Of a stretch of DNA of 64,000 nucleotides, positions 52,301-64,000 are shown one piece after another. This DNA comes from Tetrahymena elliotti 4EA (lineage: Eukaryota > Ciliophora > Oligohymenophorea > Hymenostomatida > Tetrahymenidae), in NCBI GenBank assembly GCA_000231825.2, contig JH720360.1:1-64000 (forward strand). Reading direction: 5' to 3'. Within the stretch, counting starts at the first letter, position 1; each line of letters begins with the position of its first letter. Position numbers and translations under genes: made by a program. Below the pieces are notes generated by a model. It did no database searches. It was not told the DNA's origin and worked only from the letters and a program-made list of their open reading frames with translations.

Positions 52301-53672
52301 TAATCAGAAGATCTGTTTGTTATTTATTTTTTTTAAGACATTTTTTTCAGGAAATACAATCCCATGCAAAAATTATCTGGTTAAGAAAGAAAAATGTTGA
52401 CTTGTTGTTAAACCCTCTTTGAATGCAGTGTTTATTAAGTAATACGCCTATCTAATTTAAGCATAGCTGACATCAAAGGTATGTTCTACTGAAAGACTAC
52501 CTACTTGATTAGAGTCCTAAATTAAAATAGATTTTAAGATTGAATTTAAAATTTGAAATTGATAGTGAAAAAAATTTGTCTATTTTTAAAAATAGGAAAT
52601 CACAATTAATTTCAAAAAAACTGAGATTGATACATGAAAAATTTTTGTTAACTTGCTCTTTTAAAAGTATCTTACAGATTTTGTTTACACACTAATTGAA
52701 CCTGAAGCAAATAAAATAAGAATAAAGAAAATTAAATTTGAAAAATTACTTGTTCAATATATAGTTAGGTGGAATGTGCTCATACTTTACTATGTAAAGA
52801 ATGTATTAATAAGATAAAAGTTCTAAATTATTTTCATTCATATTTAGCATTAATTCTATCTCATTATTATAGTTTTTTTTCAAAATAGCATGTTGATGCA
52901 AATATTTCAACATTTTTCTCTCTTACTTTTTCATCATTTAATAATTAGTTTGCTTTTAAGATGCACTAAATCTATCATTTTCTAAAATTATTTCAATTAT
53001 TCTCAGCTTTTGGTTATCAATTAACCATTAATAAATATCATCGCTTATAGAATTCATTCTGATATTAAAAGTTTAGACAATCGCTTGAAATATATTTTGT
53101 TTAAAACTGTAAATTTAAGAAGAGGTATCCATTCGTTCTTTTTATTCTTGTTAGATTCTACTATCTTATGAAAGCAAGCATTTCATCATTAAACTCATTT
53201 CATATTCATTCTCAATGAGCTCTAATATGAAATCATAAATATCATAAACCTCTCTTTTTGATTAATTTGTTTAGTTACTCTTCGTTATTTCCATACTTTA
53301 TAATTATCTCATTAAGTTCTCTGCTTCTCTCCAGCATCCATAGAAGCTCAAAAATAGAGATAATATTTTAAAAGTTCCTTCCTTTTTTTAAGGGTTGCTT
53401 TTACTTTCTATAATTAAAAATTTTAGTTCATTCATAAATTAGAGATTTTCTTAGATTCTTTATTCACTTATTTCTTTCATTTTTCTTTCTAATAGCTCTT
53501 AATAATCATCTAAATAGCTATCTTTCAATTATACTGGGTACTCAAATATATTAGAATTGGCTTAAGGACTTGCTAATTCAAACACTTTTTAATCATTTTT
53601 AGAATCAATAAACCTCTCAGCCGAAACAGGTGGTAAATTTTCTATGAAATTAAGCTTTTTCTTTGAATCCAT
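49306..53672 (-). CDS. TRP/polycystin-like cation channel (1262 aa)
   Basis: Four minus-strand exons: 53672-52750, 52516-51225, 51082-50645 and 50441-49306, with GT...AG introns of 233, 142 and 203 bp. All junction phases agree and the joined 3789 nt end in TGA. The first about 600 residues are soluble and mostly helical. Residues about 603-625 (FEFIIFIFIVGFTMYELF) are the first membrane span. Further spans include SCIIVFILWLRLFIYLI and YFMIILITVTAAFGLINYI. AIFNLFAAAFGAFDF is a plausible pore loop, followed by S6-like ILIVFLVAVNVILLNLLIAI and NTRYE. This order is that of Ion_trans/polycystin-type channels with one six-span unit. Two further hydrophobic segments follow S6 (PCMIVFIAVSIVLIPISYIF; WIALGIPYLLIIFF), which is unusual. 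The long N terminus recalls IP3-receptor/TRP helical repeats but I cannot assign it. Probably a calcium-permeable channel of plasma, ciliary or organelle membrane. Confidence 0.85.
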
Positions 53673-54666
53673 ATACAAATTATTAATCTCACACTAAAAA
53701 AAATAAATCCTTAATTTATAATTATAATTAAATACAAGTACTGTTTATAGATTTGAATTTGTTTGCTATTCTTTTAAATTTTGCCTCTCAACCTATTACA
53801 TGTTTTAAACAAAAATACGGGCATTTTTTTTTCAGCAATAATTTAAATGACATTATTTCTTGAAAAAATTATTAAAATTTAATTATTTTATTACTGAAGC
53901 CTACCTATATTTTCAATCTCATTACATATTATCAATTTATTTTAAATTGATCATTATGTAAAATTATTAGCATAATAAATTCTTACTAATTTTTTAGGAT
54001 GAGTGATGATTATTTTATTTTGAAATGAGCTTTTTTTTTTTAATACTAACTATTACTTATATTAGTCTAAGGAAGGTATTTAAATCTGAGTAAATATATT
54101 AAAAATAATACTTTGATTTAACAAACATGCAACTATTCTCAAGGTTATTATTTTTATGATATATTAATTTAAAATTACTGCATAATTAGGGAATTTTTAA
54201 TCTAAAATATTTATCTTTTTAATCATAAATAAATTTTAAAGAAAAAAAAATTATTAAAAATGATATTTATTTATTTAATTTTTTTACACATTAAATAAAT
54301 TTCACCACAAAATAAAAATTTATCTCTTGTTCAATTAAATAAATTATTTTAGAAAATTTAACAAAATTAAATGTATTAATTTCATTTTTAACATTAAAAA
54401 AAATATAATGTTTATGTAAATATTATTTCATCAATAAAAAGCAATAAATTAAATACAAACTTTACATTTATATCAGATATTATAATAATTAATAAATAAT
54501 TTTCAATCTTTATTATCATAAATATAGAATACATATCTGATCAGCTGTCAGCAATAATAATTTAACTAATAGGATTACAAGATCTTAAAATAATCAAAAG
54601 TGTTTTGATTTCTATATATTATTAATCAGATAAAATATTAAAGATTAGATAAATCAATATCTGAAG
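53673..54666. other. Intergenic region between divergent genes
   Basis: About 1 kb holding the 5' sides of the channel gene (minus) and the tandem G-domain gene (plus). Very A+T rich; no motif recognised. Confidence 0.6.
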
Positions 54667-57600
54667 ATGATAAGTAGCATTTAAAAGATAGATAATTAGG
54701 TCAATATCATATTGAAGGAAAAGAACAAAGAAGTTTAATTAGATACTCCTACTCCCTTCAGAGATAGTTATTGGTAGGAAATAAACAGTAATAGTCCAAA
54801 TAATTAGTAATAAAAAGAATAAATTGTGGAAAATAACTAATTATTTTATAATAATGATGTTCTCGAATAATTGCTGAATGATCTAACTGAATAAATAACT
54901 TAACTTGAATATGAAGATCCAGATCTATTTTATTTTTACAAATATAAAATAGCAAATATTAAACTTCATTACCTCTAGCCAGATGAAAAAATGAAGAGCA
55001 ACTACTTAAAAATAAAAGAAATGTATAAATAGTATTATCTTAAGGTAATTAATCAAATAAAATCTTAATAAAATCAGAATAACTCTAGCAGCATTAGTAA
55101 TTTAAGTGATTTGACTTTTTTAGATAGTATGATTGATGAATTCAAAGAGGAAGGAGAAGAAATCTAGAATATTATAGTTGATTAAATAAATAATAATTTT
55201 GAAAGCGAATTCATTATGCCAAATTATGAAGAGAAAGTAACTCATAAAATTGTATTAGTTTTAGGTTAAACAGGAGTTGGAAAGAGTAGTTTTGTAAAAA
55301 AAATAACTGGAGATAAAAGCATAAAATATAGCGATAATTTATAATCATGCACATAAGAGTGTAGCTTTTATGAGAAAAATGGAATAAAATATATAGATAC
55401 TCCAGGCATAAATGATACTAATAAAAATCGCTATGAGGTTTTACTTACAATTGTTCGATATCTTTTCTAACTTAATATTTAAGTGAAAGATTTATTTTTT
55501 ATTTACGTTTCAAATAAAGATCTTTAAGTACATCACAAGGCCATAAAAGAATTAATTTATACATATTTTTTGTATGAATTATTTGATGTTAAAATATAAG
55601 ATTAAAATGTTGTTGAAACACTAATAGATGAGTTTTTAACTAGTTATAATTTTCTTAAGTGGAAAGAATGTAATTATCATCTTAAACGTGATACTTTACA
55701 ATACTTTAGAGAATAAATTTTTACACAAAAAGATAAAGCACTGAATTATATACAACATGCTAACAGTTTTCATATCTTTGTTAAAACTTTTTTTGACAAA
55801 GAAAACAAAGAAGATCTAGAAGAGTTTGATGAAATTATGGTTGATTATTTAAAAGAGTAGATATGGTCAAATATAGAATTGAATAATAAACTTTATGAAT
55901 ATAAAGATTATATATAAAACTAAGAAAGTCATTTAAATAAAAAAATTTAGAGGATTTAAGAGCTAGAAACTTCTGTACAACAAATAGATCCTGAAAAAGA
56001 AGTTTAATACATATTATTGCTAGGGTAATCATAAGTAGGGAAATCTTCTTTAATTGAGTAGCTTACTTAGTTGAAAGGGCTTAGAGGTAACAGCAGATAA
56101 TCAATGACTAGCTATTGCTAAATTTATCCTGTTGAGTATGAAAATGTGAGATACAATTTTATTGATACTCCAGGATTTGAAGGGACTGAACAATAAAATA
56201 ATCCATTTGATAACCTCAAGATTATTGCAGATTTTTTAAGAAGAAATCAGATTATGGAATTCAAAATTCTATTTATGAGAAATGCTGACAAAGATCTTAG
56301 AAATACATTAGATTAAATAATATAAAAATTGATAATTTTTATAAAGCAATTATTTGACCAAGAAAGCTCTTTAATAGACTCTGATTATTTGAATAATATG
56401 CTAATATAAAATAATCAATAATAATAGCATCAAGTTTAAAATGACTAGGAAGAGCTTGAGTTGATGAAATAAAAAGTCTTATAGATAGATAGAATATCTG
56501 AAAAACAGAAATAAGGAAAAGTGTATTACAATAACAACGAAATTAAATGTGTTGAGTTTAATAGCAATTATTATACAAAGAAAGGTAAATACAAAAAAAT
56601 CGGCCAGGAAGAGGATGATGAATAGAAGAAATTACTATTTTAAGGAATCAACTAAATAAATACTCTAACTGTTGATGATAAGATATTGCTTAAAATAAAA
56701 AAAATAAATCATTTTAGACTAATACATGATAAAGAGGACTATGTTTAGTAATATAAAATTGTTTCCAAAAAATATTAAGATCTACAAAGAATAATTGAAT
56801 AAATAAATTAATGCAAAAGTAGTCTCGAATCAAATTAATAAACTGATAATCTCTCAAAATTGATTGAATAAAAAGTTTCCATTTTAAAAGAATTAGAAAA
56901 TCTTTAGTTTGGTATAGTTGTAGACTACTAAAATGACCCCTTTGTAAAATAAAAAATAAAGGAATTATTTAACTAACAAGTAAATATTGACTAAATTTAG
57001 TTAAATGTTCAAAATGAAAACAATAAAAATATACAAATTTAGGATTAGTTAAGTAATAATTAAAAATAAAATGATATTTAAAGACATTTTCTAATTTTAT
57101 GTTATTGGCCTTCACTGCTTTTTGATAAGTAGAAAAATAAAGAAAATGTGCTATTATCAAGAAAGTAATTTTATTTTTGCTAACTCTCACATTACTTAAA
57201 TCCTTTTATCGATTTTAACAATGAAAAGCATTTAAAAGTATTACAAGAATTAGCAAAACTGAAGGTTATTTAAGAAATTACTCTTTTACAGCACATTTAA
57301 AATAAATGCATTAACTAGAATTACTTTTAATCTTAAGAGAAAGTATATTCTATAATAGGCCAAGCTTTATAGGGAATTAATATTGTTATTGGAACTGGAG
57401 GATAAATATTCAGATATGCAGCTTACTTTAGCAGTAAAGCAGAATTATTAATTTTTTCTTACAATATTGTCAAGGGTATTAATGTTGGTTTACTAATAAT
57501 GAATGTGGTTGCTGCTGCACTAAGCATTGGAATAGACATACATTCATATAATAAAAGGTATATTTGTGGAAAATAGATGACTATAAATACAGTATCTAAT

Positions 57601-58830
57601 TCTATCAGTGCTTTAATAGGATTACTGGCATTTTTCGTTCCAGGGTGGGGATGGGCTGTAGGAGGCGTGGCTGCAGTTTTTGGACTTATTGGAAATGCAA
57701 TATCATCATGTTTGTTTACTTGTAAAACAACATTTGATAATACTATTGGTATATTTTTTAAAAGTATTATTAATGAGTAGCATAAAAACTTATAGCTTTA
57801 AAACTTTCAAAAGGCCCATTTGCTAAGAAAAGAACTAAAGATTTAGAATTATTCTCAATTGAATTAGAAATAAGGGTATGATTTATTTAGAGAGTTAGAA
57901 AAGGAAAATCATACTAATTAGGAAAACAGACAAATACTCATGTCACTATTTTATAATAATTCTAATTTATAAGACAGGATCTCTAATTACTTAATCAAAG
58001 AAATAGTTTCAGAATAAATTTAATTTGATTTATAATCATTTAAAATAAATGAAAAACTATCAAAGTAAAAATTAAATCAAATTTTAGAGAATTTAGAATA
58101 AAATTAATTGATTATAGATACATTCTATAATTCTTTTGACCTGTAAATAATGACTGATCTAAAGCAATCTTACAAAAATGCTAAAAAATTAGTGAAGGAA
58201 TCTTTTAAAAAAGTGTAAAATTTAATAGAATTAAAAGATGCTCTTTAATCTTATTAAAATTACCTTTACGATTTTATCAGCCATATTAAGACCAATTAAT
58301 ACACATATGAGCAATAGATTAATTTTGGAAATGGTCTTCTAAGAAAGGGCGATAGATTTCCAATTTTATTTAATAGCTACTGCAATTTGGCAGTGATAAA
58401 AATTAACTATGTTTCTCAGCAAAAAACCATATCTGAAATTAGTTAGTGCAAAGATCAAAAATGTTTTAAAATAAAAGAAGATTAAAATCCTGAAGAGTTT
58501 TTGCAATTAAAATTGAAAGACAAAGAAATAATAGAAAATCTTAACTTAATTACATTTAGCTAAAAATTTATAGAGAGTAGATATGTGCAATTATTAAAAG
58601 GACAATAAAAACCTAACTTGACCTATCTTTCTTCATATTATAATTTGGAAGGTGAAGTCGCTTATTCTATTGATCTCTTAGAATTGGCAGAAAAAGAAAA
58701 TGAATTATAACCTTTCATTGATAAATTAGAAAAGAAAATAAAACTTACAGATATTGAAAGTAACTTAAGATTAAAAGATTTCTATAATTCTATCCAGTTT
58801 CTAAAAGAAAAATTCATTTGTTAAATTTGA
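54667..58830 (+). CDS. Protein with two tandem P-loop G domains (1387 aa)
   Basis: One uninterrupted plus-strand frame, ATG 54667 to TGA 58828-58830. Residues 195-208 contain LVLGQTGVGKSSF, a P-loop, with DTPGIND at 244-250. A second P-loop, LLGQSQVGKSSLIEQL, starts at about 451, with DTPGFEGTE at 500-508. Each is followed by a hydrophobic strand (LFFIYVSNKDL; FKILFMRNADKDL) where septin/AIG1-type G domains have theirs. The second P-loop has Gln instead of Gly at position 4 (GQSQVGKS). Downstream is a long helical region. Around residues 935-1015 there are two hydrophobic Gly/Ala-rich segments (NVVAAALSIGI; LAFFVPGWGWAVGGVAAVFG) that could insert in a membrane, then a charged C terminus. The whole resembles AIG1/GIMAP or IRG-like membrane-acting GTPases more than septins. 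Function is inferred: nucleotide-dependent membrane or assembly role. Confidence 0.85.
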
Positions 58831-59001
58831 ATAAAATTTTAACATTTAAAAAAAATTATTATATAAAGTTTTTTATTATTTTGAAATAGTTTCTAATGAT
58901 TTTATTTTTGTATTTTTTATTAAATTTGAGAAAATAAGTTTTTAGATTTTCTTTTATATTCACTAAACATAAAAAATAAAAATATTGAATAGAATAAAAA
59001 A
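58831..59001. other. Short intergenic spacer
   Basis: Only about 170 bases separate the stop of the G-domain gene from the proposed start of the leucine-rich-repeat gene on the same strand. Confidence 0.5.
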
Positions 59002-60673
59002 ATGTCGGCATAGCATTTAAGCAATAAATATAATTCAATAAAAACTGTAATATATTATGAGATTAACTAACAAAAAATAATAATTTTTTTAAATAAAAAG
59101 CTACTCTAATCATCTTTAACTTAACATACTATCTTAGAATGTTTTTTTAAGTAAATATTTTTCATTTAGATTTTCTTTCTATGATTACCTTTTTTAAACT
59201 ATTTACTAATTAATAATCTATTAACTCGAATCTAAAAGTGACAATAACTCTAGAGCTTAAATTGCATCTAACCTTGGCTAAGCTCTATCAAATTGTATAA
59301 ATCTAAAGAGTTTAACTATTCATTTAGGGTAAAAAATAAAAAATATATTTTTAAAATTTCAATTGTTAATTAAAATTAATTTTTTTATTTTAAAGTAACA
59401 ATAAAATAAATTAAAATGACACAGAAATACTATGTTCAGGTTTAACTAAATGCTTAAATCTTGAAATTTTGTCACTTTGGTTATAGTAATAATATCAAAT
59501 GTTTAATTTTAAATTTATTATTGGAAAAATAATAAGAATATATAGATCTCATAGTTTTTATAAATAAAAATAGATCAAATGATTTAAAAGAAAATGGCTG
59601 TTTGTTTATAGGTTTTTCTTTATAAGGGTTGATTAAAATTAAAGAAATTACATTATCACTAGAGTATAAATTTATAATTTTAAATATATTTACTTAAAGT
59701 AAAATAAGAATGATTTAAAGTATTTATTTTATATCTAATGTTATAATAATAAAGCTACAACAACATTAGTTAATTAGGTGGATATAATTTAGTATCTTCA
59801 TTAGGAAATTGTTCTTAATTAACTCTTTTGACATTATGGCTAAGGTTATTCATTTAATAAATTTTTTTCCCATATTTTATAAATATTTTTAATATTTATA
59901 CTTGTTTGTATGAATAAATTAATTGATTCAATACTAATTTAGAGGTAATAGAATTGATGAATAGGGTGCTTAAAGTTTAGGAACTGCATTAAAAAATTGT
60001 TAAAATTTGATAGTTCTTTATCTTGACCTCATGTAAAATAGAAGTTAATTTTAATAATATATAAGAATTTATAATACTTTAAAAATTATTCTATTTTTAT
60101 TGATAATTCAGACCTTTGATATCAAAAAATATATTTCTCTTATAAAAAGACACAATAGAATTGGAATAAAAGGAGCTTGTAGTTTAGGTTCAGTTTCAAT
60201 ATAATGCAAAAAGTTAACTTCATATACTCTAAAATTATAGTAAGATGACCTTTTTAAACTTTTTTAATTTATTTCATAATTTGAAGATTAACTATAAAAT
60301 AATTATTATCTTTTAATTAAAATTTTTAATTTAAATTTTATTAGATTTTTCAATAAAATTAAACATCTAAAACTTTTAATTTAATTAACTATTATTAATC
60401 ATAAAAGCGGAAATGAAATTGGAAACTAAGGAGCTTTAAATTTAGCTGAATCTATTAGAAAATGTCAAAATCTAAAGAGTTTATACATTTCATTAGAGTA
60501 TTTGATTATTTTTTTAAGAAATAATATTTTTAATTGGATTTATTTTAATATTAAATTAATTTTATTAATCAAGCAAAAATAATATAGAAGACCCATTTAA
60601 GTAATAGCTCAAAAGAAAATTATATAAAGTTCAAAGGATAGTTTTCATTAATTTGAACTTTTAGTTTTTCTGA
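59002..60673 (+). CDS. Leucine-rich-repeat protein, about one repeat per exon
   Basis: Plus-strand exons, each about 80-110 bp, carry successive leucine-rich repeats: ASNLGQALSNCINLKSLTIH (near 59,260-59,320), LCSGLTKCLNLEILSLW (near 59,420-59,490), LQGLIKIKEITLSLEY (near 59,620-59,670), GAQSLGTALKNCQNLIVLYL (near 59,960-60,040), GACSLGSVSIQCKKLTSYTL (near 60,170-60,235) and GALNLAESIRKCQNLKSLYI (near 60,430-60,495). The last exon ends at TGA 60671-60673. Intervening A+T-rich pieces start GTAA and end AG, so they are introns. The ATG at 59002 opening MSAQHLSNKY is the likely start but exact exon edges were not resolved. The repeat type, N-x-I-G-x-x-G-A-x-x-L-G-x-A-L-x-x-C-x-N-L, is that of ribonuclease-inhibitor-like repeats, expanded in ciliates. 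Role: protein binding, partner unknown. Some repeats are imperfect, so decay is possible. Confidence 0.7.
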
Positions 60674-62103
60674 AAAGCAATTAATTATCATAAACTAAAC
60701 TGAGTTTACAAGAATATCTTCTTTTTTTTATTCTTAATGAATCCATAATTTATAAACTAAATTTTTTAGTTTCAGACTTATTTGAAAATTTTAAAATCAA
60801 ATTAATTTTAATTTTCCTGTTGATAATATAAAGTTAAAGTTAAAATAGTAAATTTATTATTAATATTAAATTAAATTATTTGTTTGTTCTAATAAATCTT
60901 TGAACTTTTTAATAAAATACTATTTTCAGATTTGTAATTGTTAAATAATTTGATTTGAAAAAAAATGAAAGTTCCATGAAATTTTATATTAAAAATGTAA
61001 TATAAAATTTTCAAAAATATTAGCTGATCATAAAAATTGAAAATAAATGTATGACATAAAATCCAGACTTATCAGATATTATGATAAAAGAATACATGCT
61101 TTCTGAATGCATAATCTTTAGAAATTTGTTAAAATTTTGATGTTATTATTATCAATATCACTAATTACTTTATTTTACTAAAATTGTTATTTAAAAAATT
61201 CGATTTTTTCTGATAAGGATGAAAAGATATTTTAATCAAAAAGTGGGATGAAAATAAATAATGTAATAAAAGAAAAATAAGTATTTTGATTTTTACTCAA
61301 TAAAAGATTACAGAGATAAGATAAAGGTCTATTTATTTTATTTACATGTAAATTTGATTAAATGAATTATAATAGAAATATAAAATATCAAGAGTAAAAG
61401 AGTGGAGGAAAAATATTTCATTACTCTATATGTTAGTCTGATTAAAATGTATTTTTTTTATCCTCTTAAAATTAGCTCTTTTATCAAAAATAAGATGAAA
61501 TTATTTGTTGAAATGACTTGAGAGTTTAAATTAAGATTCTTAATTCATATGATTAGAAATTGAATGATTAGAAGGTAAGCTTAAAATCAAATAGAAAGGT
61601 TTAGAAGCAGTTTTTGCTGATAGTAGGTAAATAAAGATTTTATTAAGGTTTTTGGTTGCACATATCTATTTATTAGTTTTTTTTAGTTATTGAGTTCAGA
61701 AAATATTAAAAACATTAGAAAAGAAAAACTATAGTAATATTGAAGACTAGCCTAAAGATAGATTCATAGCTATTTTGTCAACTTTGTTTGTATATATGAT
61801 TGAAATAATTTATATCCTTTTTGTTTTTTTGCAAATAAAAAAATAATAAATTAAAAAAGTAAAAAATAAATAAAGATCTATTTCTTAGTTTACAAAATAT
61901 TCCTTTATTAAATTATCTATTAGCTTATCAGTCAAGAAAAGATATTAAATAATAGGAAAAATCATCAAAATTATTAAAGATAGTTTTATACGTCCTTTTG
62001 TTGATTGACAGTTTGAATAAAAGTAATTTTTAATCATTTGTTCCAAATTCTATTAACAAAAAAATTATTTTATTTATCCTTAATTAGATTAAAAGAAAAA
62101 GAT
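60674..62103. other. 1.4 kb intergenic region, no gene seen
   Basis: A+T-rich spacer between the leucine-rich-repeat gene and VPS13. Contains the VPS13 upstream region; no motif recognised. Confidence 0.6.
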
Positions 62104-64000
62104 ATGTTTTAAGGTTTAATTAGTTCTGTGTTAGATAAAGTAGCAGGTGAATATGTTCTGGGATTGAACAAAGAAAACTTAAATATTGGTATCTTCTCTG
62201 GTGAAGTCAAGATTGAGAATGTTTCCCTTAATCCAAATGTAGTCAACATGCTTGATCTTCCAATCAGCCACTAATATTCTAAAATTAAGAAGCTTGAGCT
62301 TAAGGTTCCTTTTAAAAATATTGGCTCAAAGCCAGTTGAAGTCTTTTTAGATGGTCTCTATTTGGTTGTTACACCCAAAGAATAAAAAGAGTGGACATTC
62401 AAGGACTTCAAGGCTCTTAAGACTAAGCTCTCTAATGTTGAGTCCTTTGCAGCTGAATGTGTTTCCAAGATTACAGCTAAGCAATAAGAAAAAAATAAAG
62501 TTGAAAAAGATGCTGGCTACATCTAAAAATTAACTATGAAAATTGTTGATAACCTTCAAATCACAATAAGAAATATTCATGTTCGTTTTGAAGACACAAT
62601 ATCTAAGAAATACTCTTGGGGTTTTTGCTTGGATAAGATCGAAATTTTCACAACAAATAAGGATGGAGTCAAAACTTTCGTAGATAGAACAGCTGAGGAA
62701 AGTAAGAATGAGCCTATGAGAAAGATACTTGTGATTTCTAATGCAGGTGTGTATTGGAATGCAAATGAAACAAGACTTATTTCAGATTTTGCAGAAGAGC
62801 ATAAGTTACGTATATTAAATGGTATGATTTAGAAAGAGGGATAGGCTAAAACGGATGAACCGGTTGATTTCCTCTTTAAAATATCATCATAAGTCAGCTT
62901 AACTATGAATAATAAGGGTAATTTTGAAGTTCCTGAAATTAAGGTAAATAACACGTCAATTTGTTTTAATATTTATTAACAAAAAAAAGATATTAGAAAA
63001 AAACTAATAATAAGGAATTAAATCATGTTTAATAACAAGTAAGATGTCAAAAGCAATATGTATTCAGCTTCTTATCCAAACCAAAAAAAACATCAAATTA
63101 ACATAAATACTTATTAGCAACTCCTTACAGAAACAAATGATGAAAGCTAATATTGAATTCTAATTTAATTTGTTTTTCCCCATAAAACTCAATAGATTTA
63201 TTTAAGAATATATTTTTAATTATCTGGAATATTGAAATTTACACAATTTCTTATCTCCCTCCCACACGTTTTTATTTACAATGAAATTATAATAATTATT
63301 CATATTTAATGAAAAAAAATCTTCTTTTCTGATAAAATAAACAAAAATAATTTTTAGATTTAATTTCTACAATTTTAAGGTTACTAATATTTGAATATTT
63401 TTAATAATAAAAATTTATTTATTAATAGGTTAATTTGAACTTAGATCATATTACTTTACACTTACAACAAAAGCAATTACAATAAGTTATAGAATAGATT
63501 GAATTCTTTACTAAATACACACATGAATTAGCAATGAAAAAGAAGAGTGATAAAAAAATAGATGCAAAAGAAGTAGAAAGATTAGCTAATAATTTCACTA
63601 CTCATTTCACAAAAATGCAAAGGTAAGAAAAAGATAAATCAATGAACTGCCTCACTGAAAATGAAAAGAAGGAATTCAGTGATGCTGTTGAGAAATTAGA
63701 TACTGAGATTTTGTTTGAGAGAACTAAAAAGGTTGTTTTAGAAATTCAAAAGGAATTAAAAATTAAAGAATTGGAAAAGAAAAAGCAAGATGAATAGAAA
63801 CCAGGCTTTTTCGGTAGATTCTTTGGTGGAGCTAAAGCTCCTACATAAGATGCTACTGTAACAGAAGATGATAAGTATTTCAAAATATTTAAAAAATATT
63901 AACTAATATAAATTGTGTATAAATATTAGGGCAGAAATTGAAAAGTTCATTAATGATAATTTCAGTTAAGAAGCTATAGATGCTCCTGCTATTATTAGAC
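62104..64000 (+). CDS. VPS13: VPS13-type lipid-transfer protein, N-terminal part (runs off the window)
   Basis: Exon 1 is 62104-62943, exon 2 63429-63874 and exon 3 starts at 63930 and leaves the window; introns are 62944-63428 and a very short 63875-63929 (55 bp). Phases agree at both junctions. The protein starts MFQGLISSVLDKVAGEYVLG and continues with GIFSGEVKIENVSLNPNVV, LDLPISH, IKKLELKVPFKNIGSKPVEV and DNLQITIRNIHVRFED. This is the chorein_N domain that opens every VPS13 and ATG2-like bridge protein. GFFGRFFGG appears at about residue 415-423, as in VPS13s between the chorein domain and the extended groove. VPS13 moves bulk lipids between membranes at contact sites. About 450 of the expected 3000 or more residues are visible. 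The symbol is assigned at family level; which paralogue cannot be told. Confidence 0.93.

Overview
The window looks like nuclear DNA of a ciliate, most likely Tetrahymena or a close relative. Three things in the sequence support this. It is extremely A+T rich. Recognisable genes (a VPS13/chorein N terminus, a TRP-like channel, a tetraspanin, a B-box protein) read through only if TAA and TAG are glutamine and TGA is the sole stop. Introns are short to moderate, A+T rich and GT...AG. Standard-code ORF calling breaks every gene here into small pieces, so coordinates below come from translation with TAA/TAG = Gln.

Layout. 0.2-1.24 kb: a minus-strand ORF that looks like a degenerate Hsp70-type ATPase. 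2.3-3.9 kb: a three-exon minus-strand B-box zinc-finger protein. 6.8-38.4 kb: four minus-strand paralogues of one unusual nuclear-looking protein family (6825-9326, 16010-18691, 30022-31347, 36454-38394), separated by long A+T-rich spacers. Between them lie a plus-strand cysteine-rich, probably GPI-anchored surface protein (25807-26937), a decayed gene (about 27.5-28.85 kb) and a short zf-4CXXC_R1-like ORF (35478-35951). 41.6-44.6 kb: a minus-strand tetraspanin-like membrane protein. 46.6-48.7 kb: a plus-strand Gln/Asn-rich protein of unknown function. 49.3-53.7 kb: a four-exon minus-strand TRP/polycystin-like cation channel. 54.7-58.8 kb: a plus-strand protein with two tandem P-loop G domains. 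59.0-60.7 kb: a plus-strand leucine-rich-repeat gene with about one repeat per exon. 62.1 kb to the end: the 5' part of a VPS13 gene.

The most interesting content is the four-member family. All four share an N-terminal domain of about 85 residues (a C-[EK]-[DE] motif near its start), a short basic RKRK-like motif, and a 69-residue block that aligns without a gap in all four. That block contains a clear helix-turn-helix-like segment (LQEVADELNISKKVLDYYF in one member), and a short K-I-x-R-...-Y-[RK]-[IL] motif follows it. The rest is Gln/Asn-rich and variable. This is consistent with a lineage-expanded set of DNA-binding regulators; I do not recognise it as a named family.

The other genes do not form an obvious pathway. 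Large stretches (3.9-6.8, 9.3-16.0, 18.7-25.8, 31.3-35.5, 38.4-41.6 kb) hold no gene I can defend; long TGA-free runs occur there by chance because only one stop codon is in use. No tRNA, rRNA, CRISPR array, telomere repeat or transposase was recognised.
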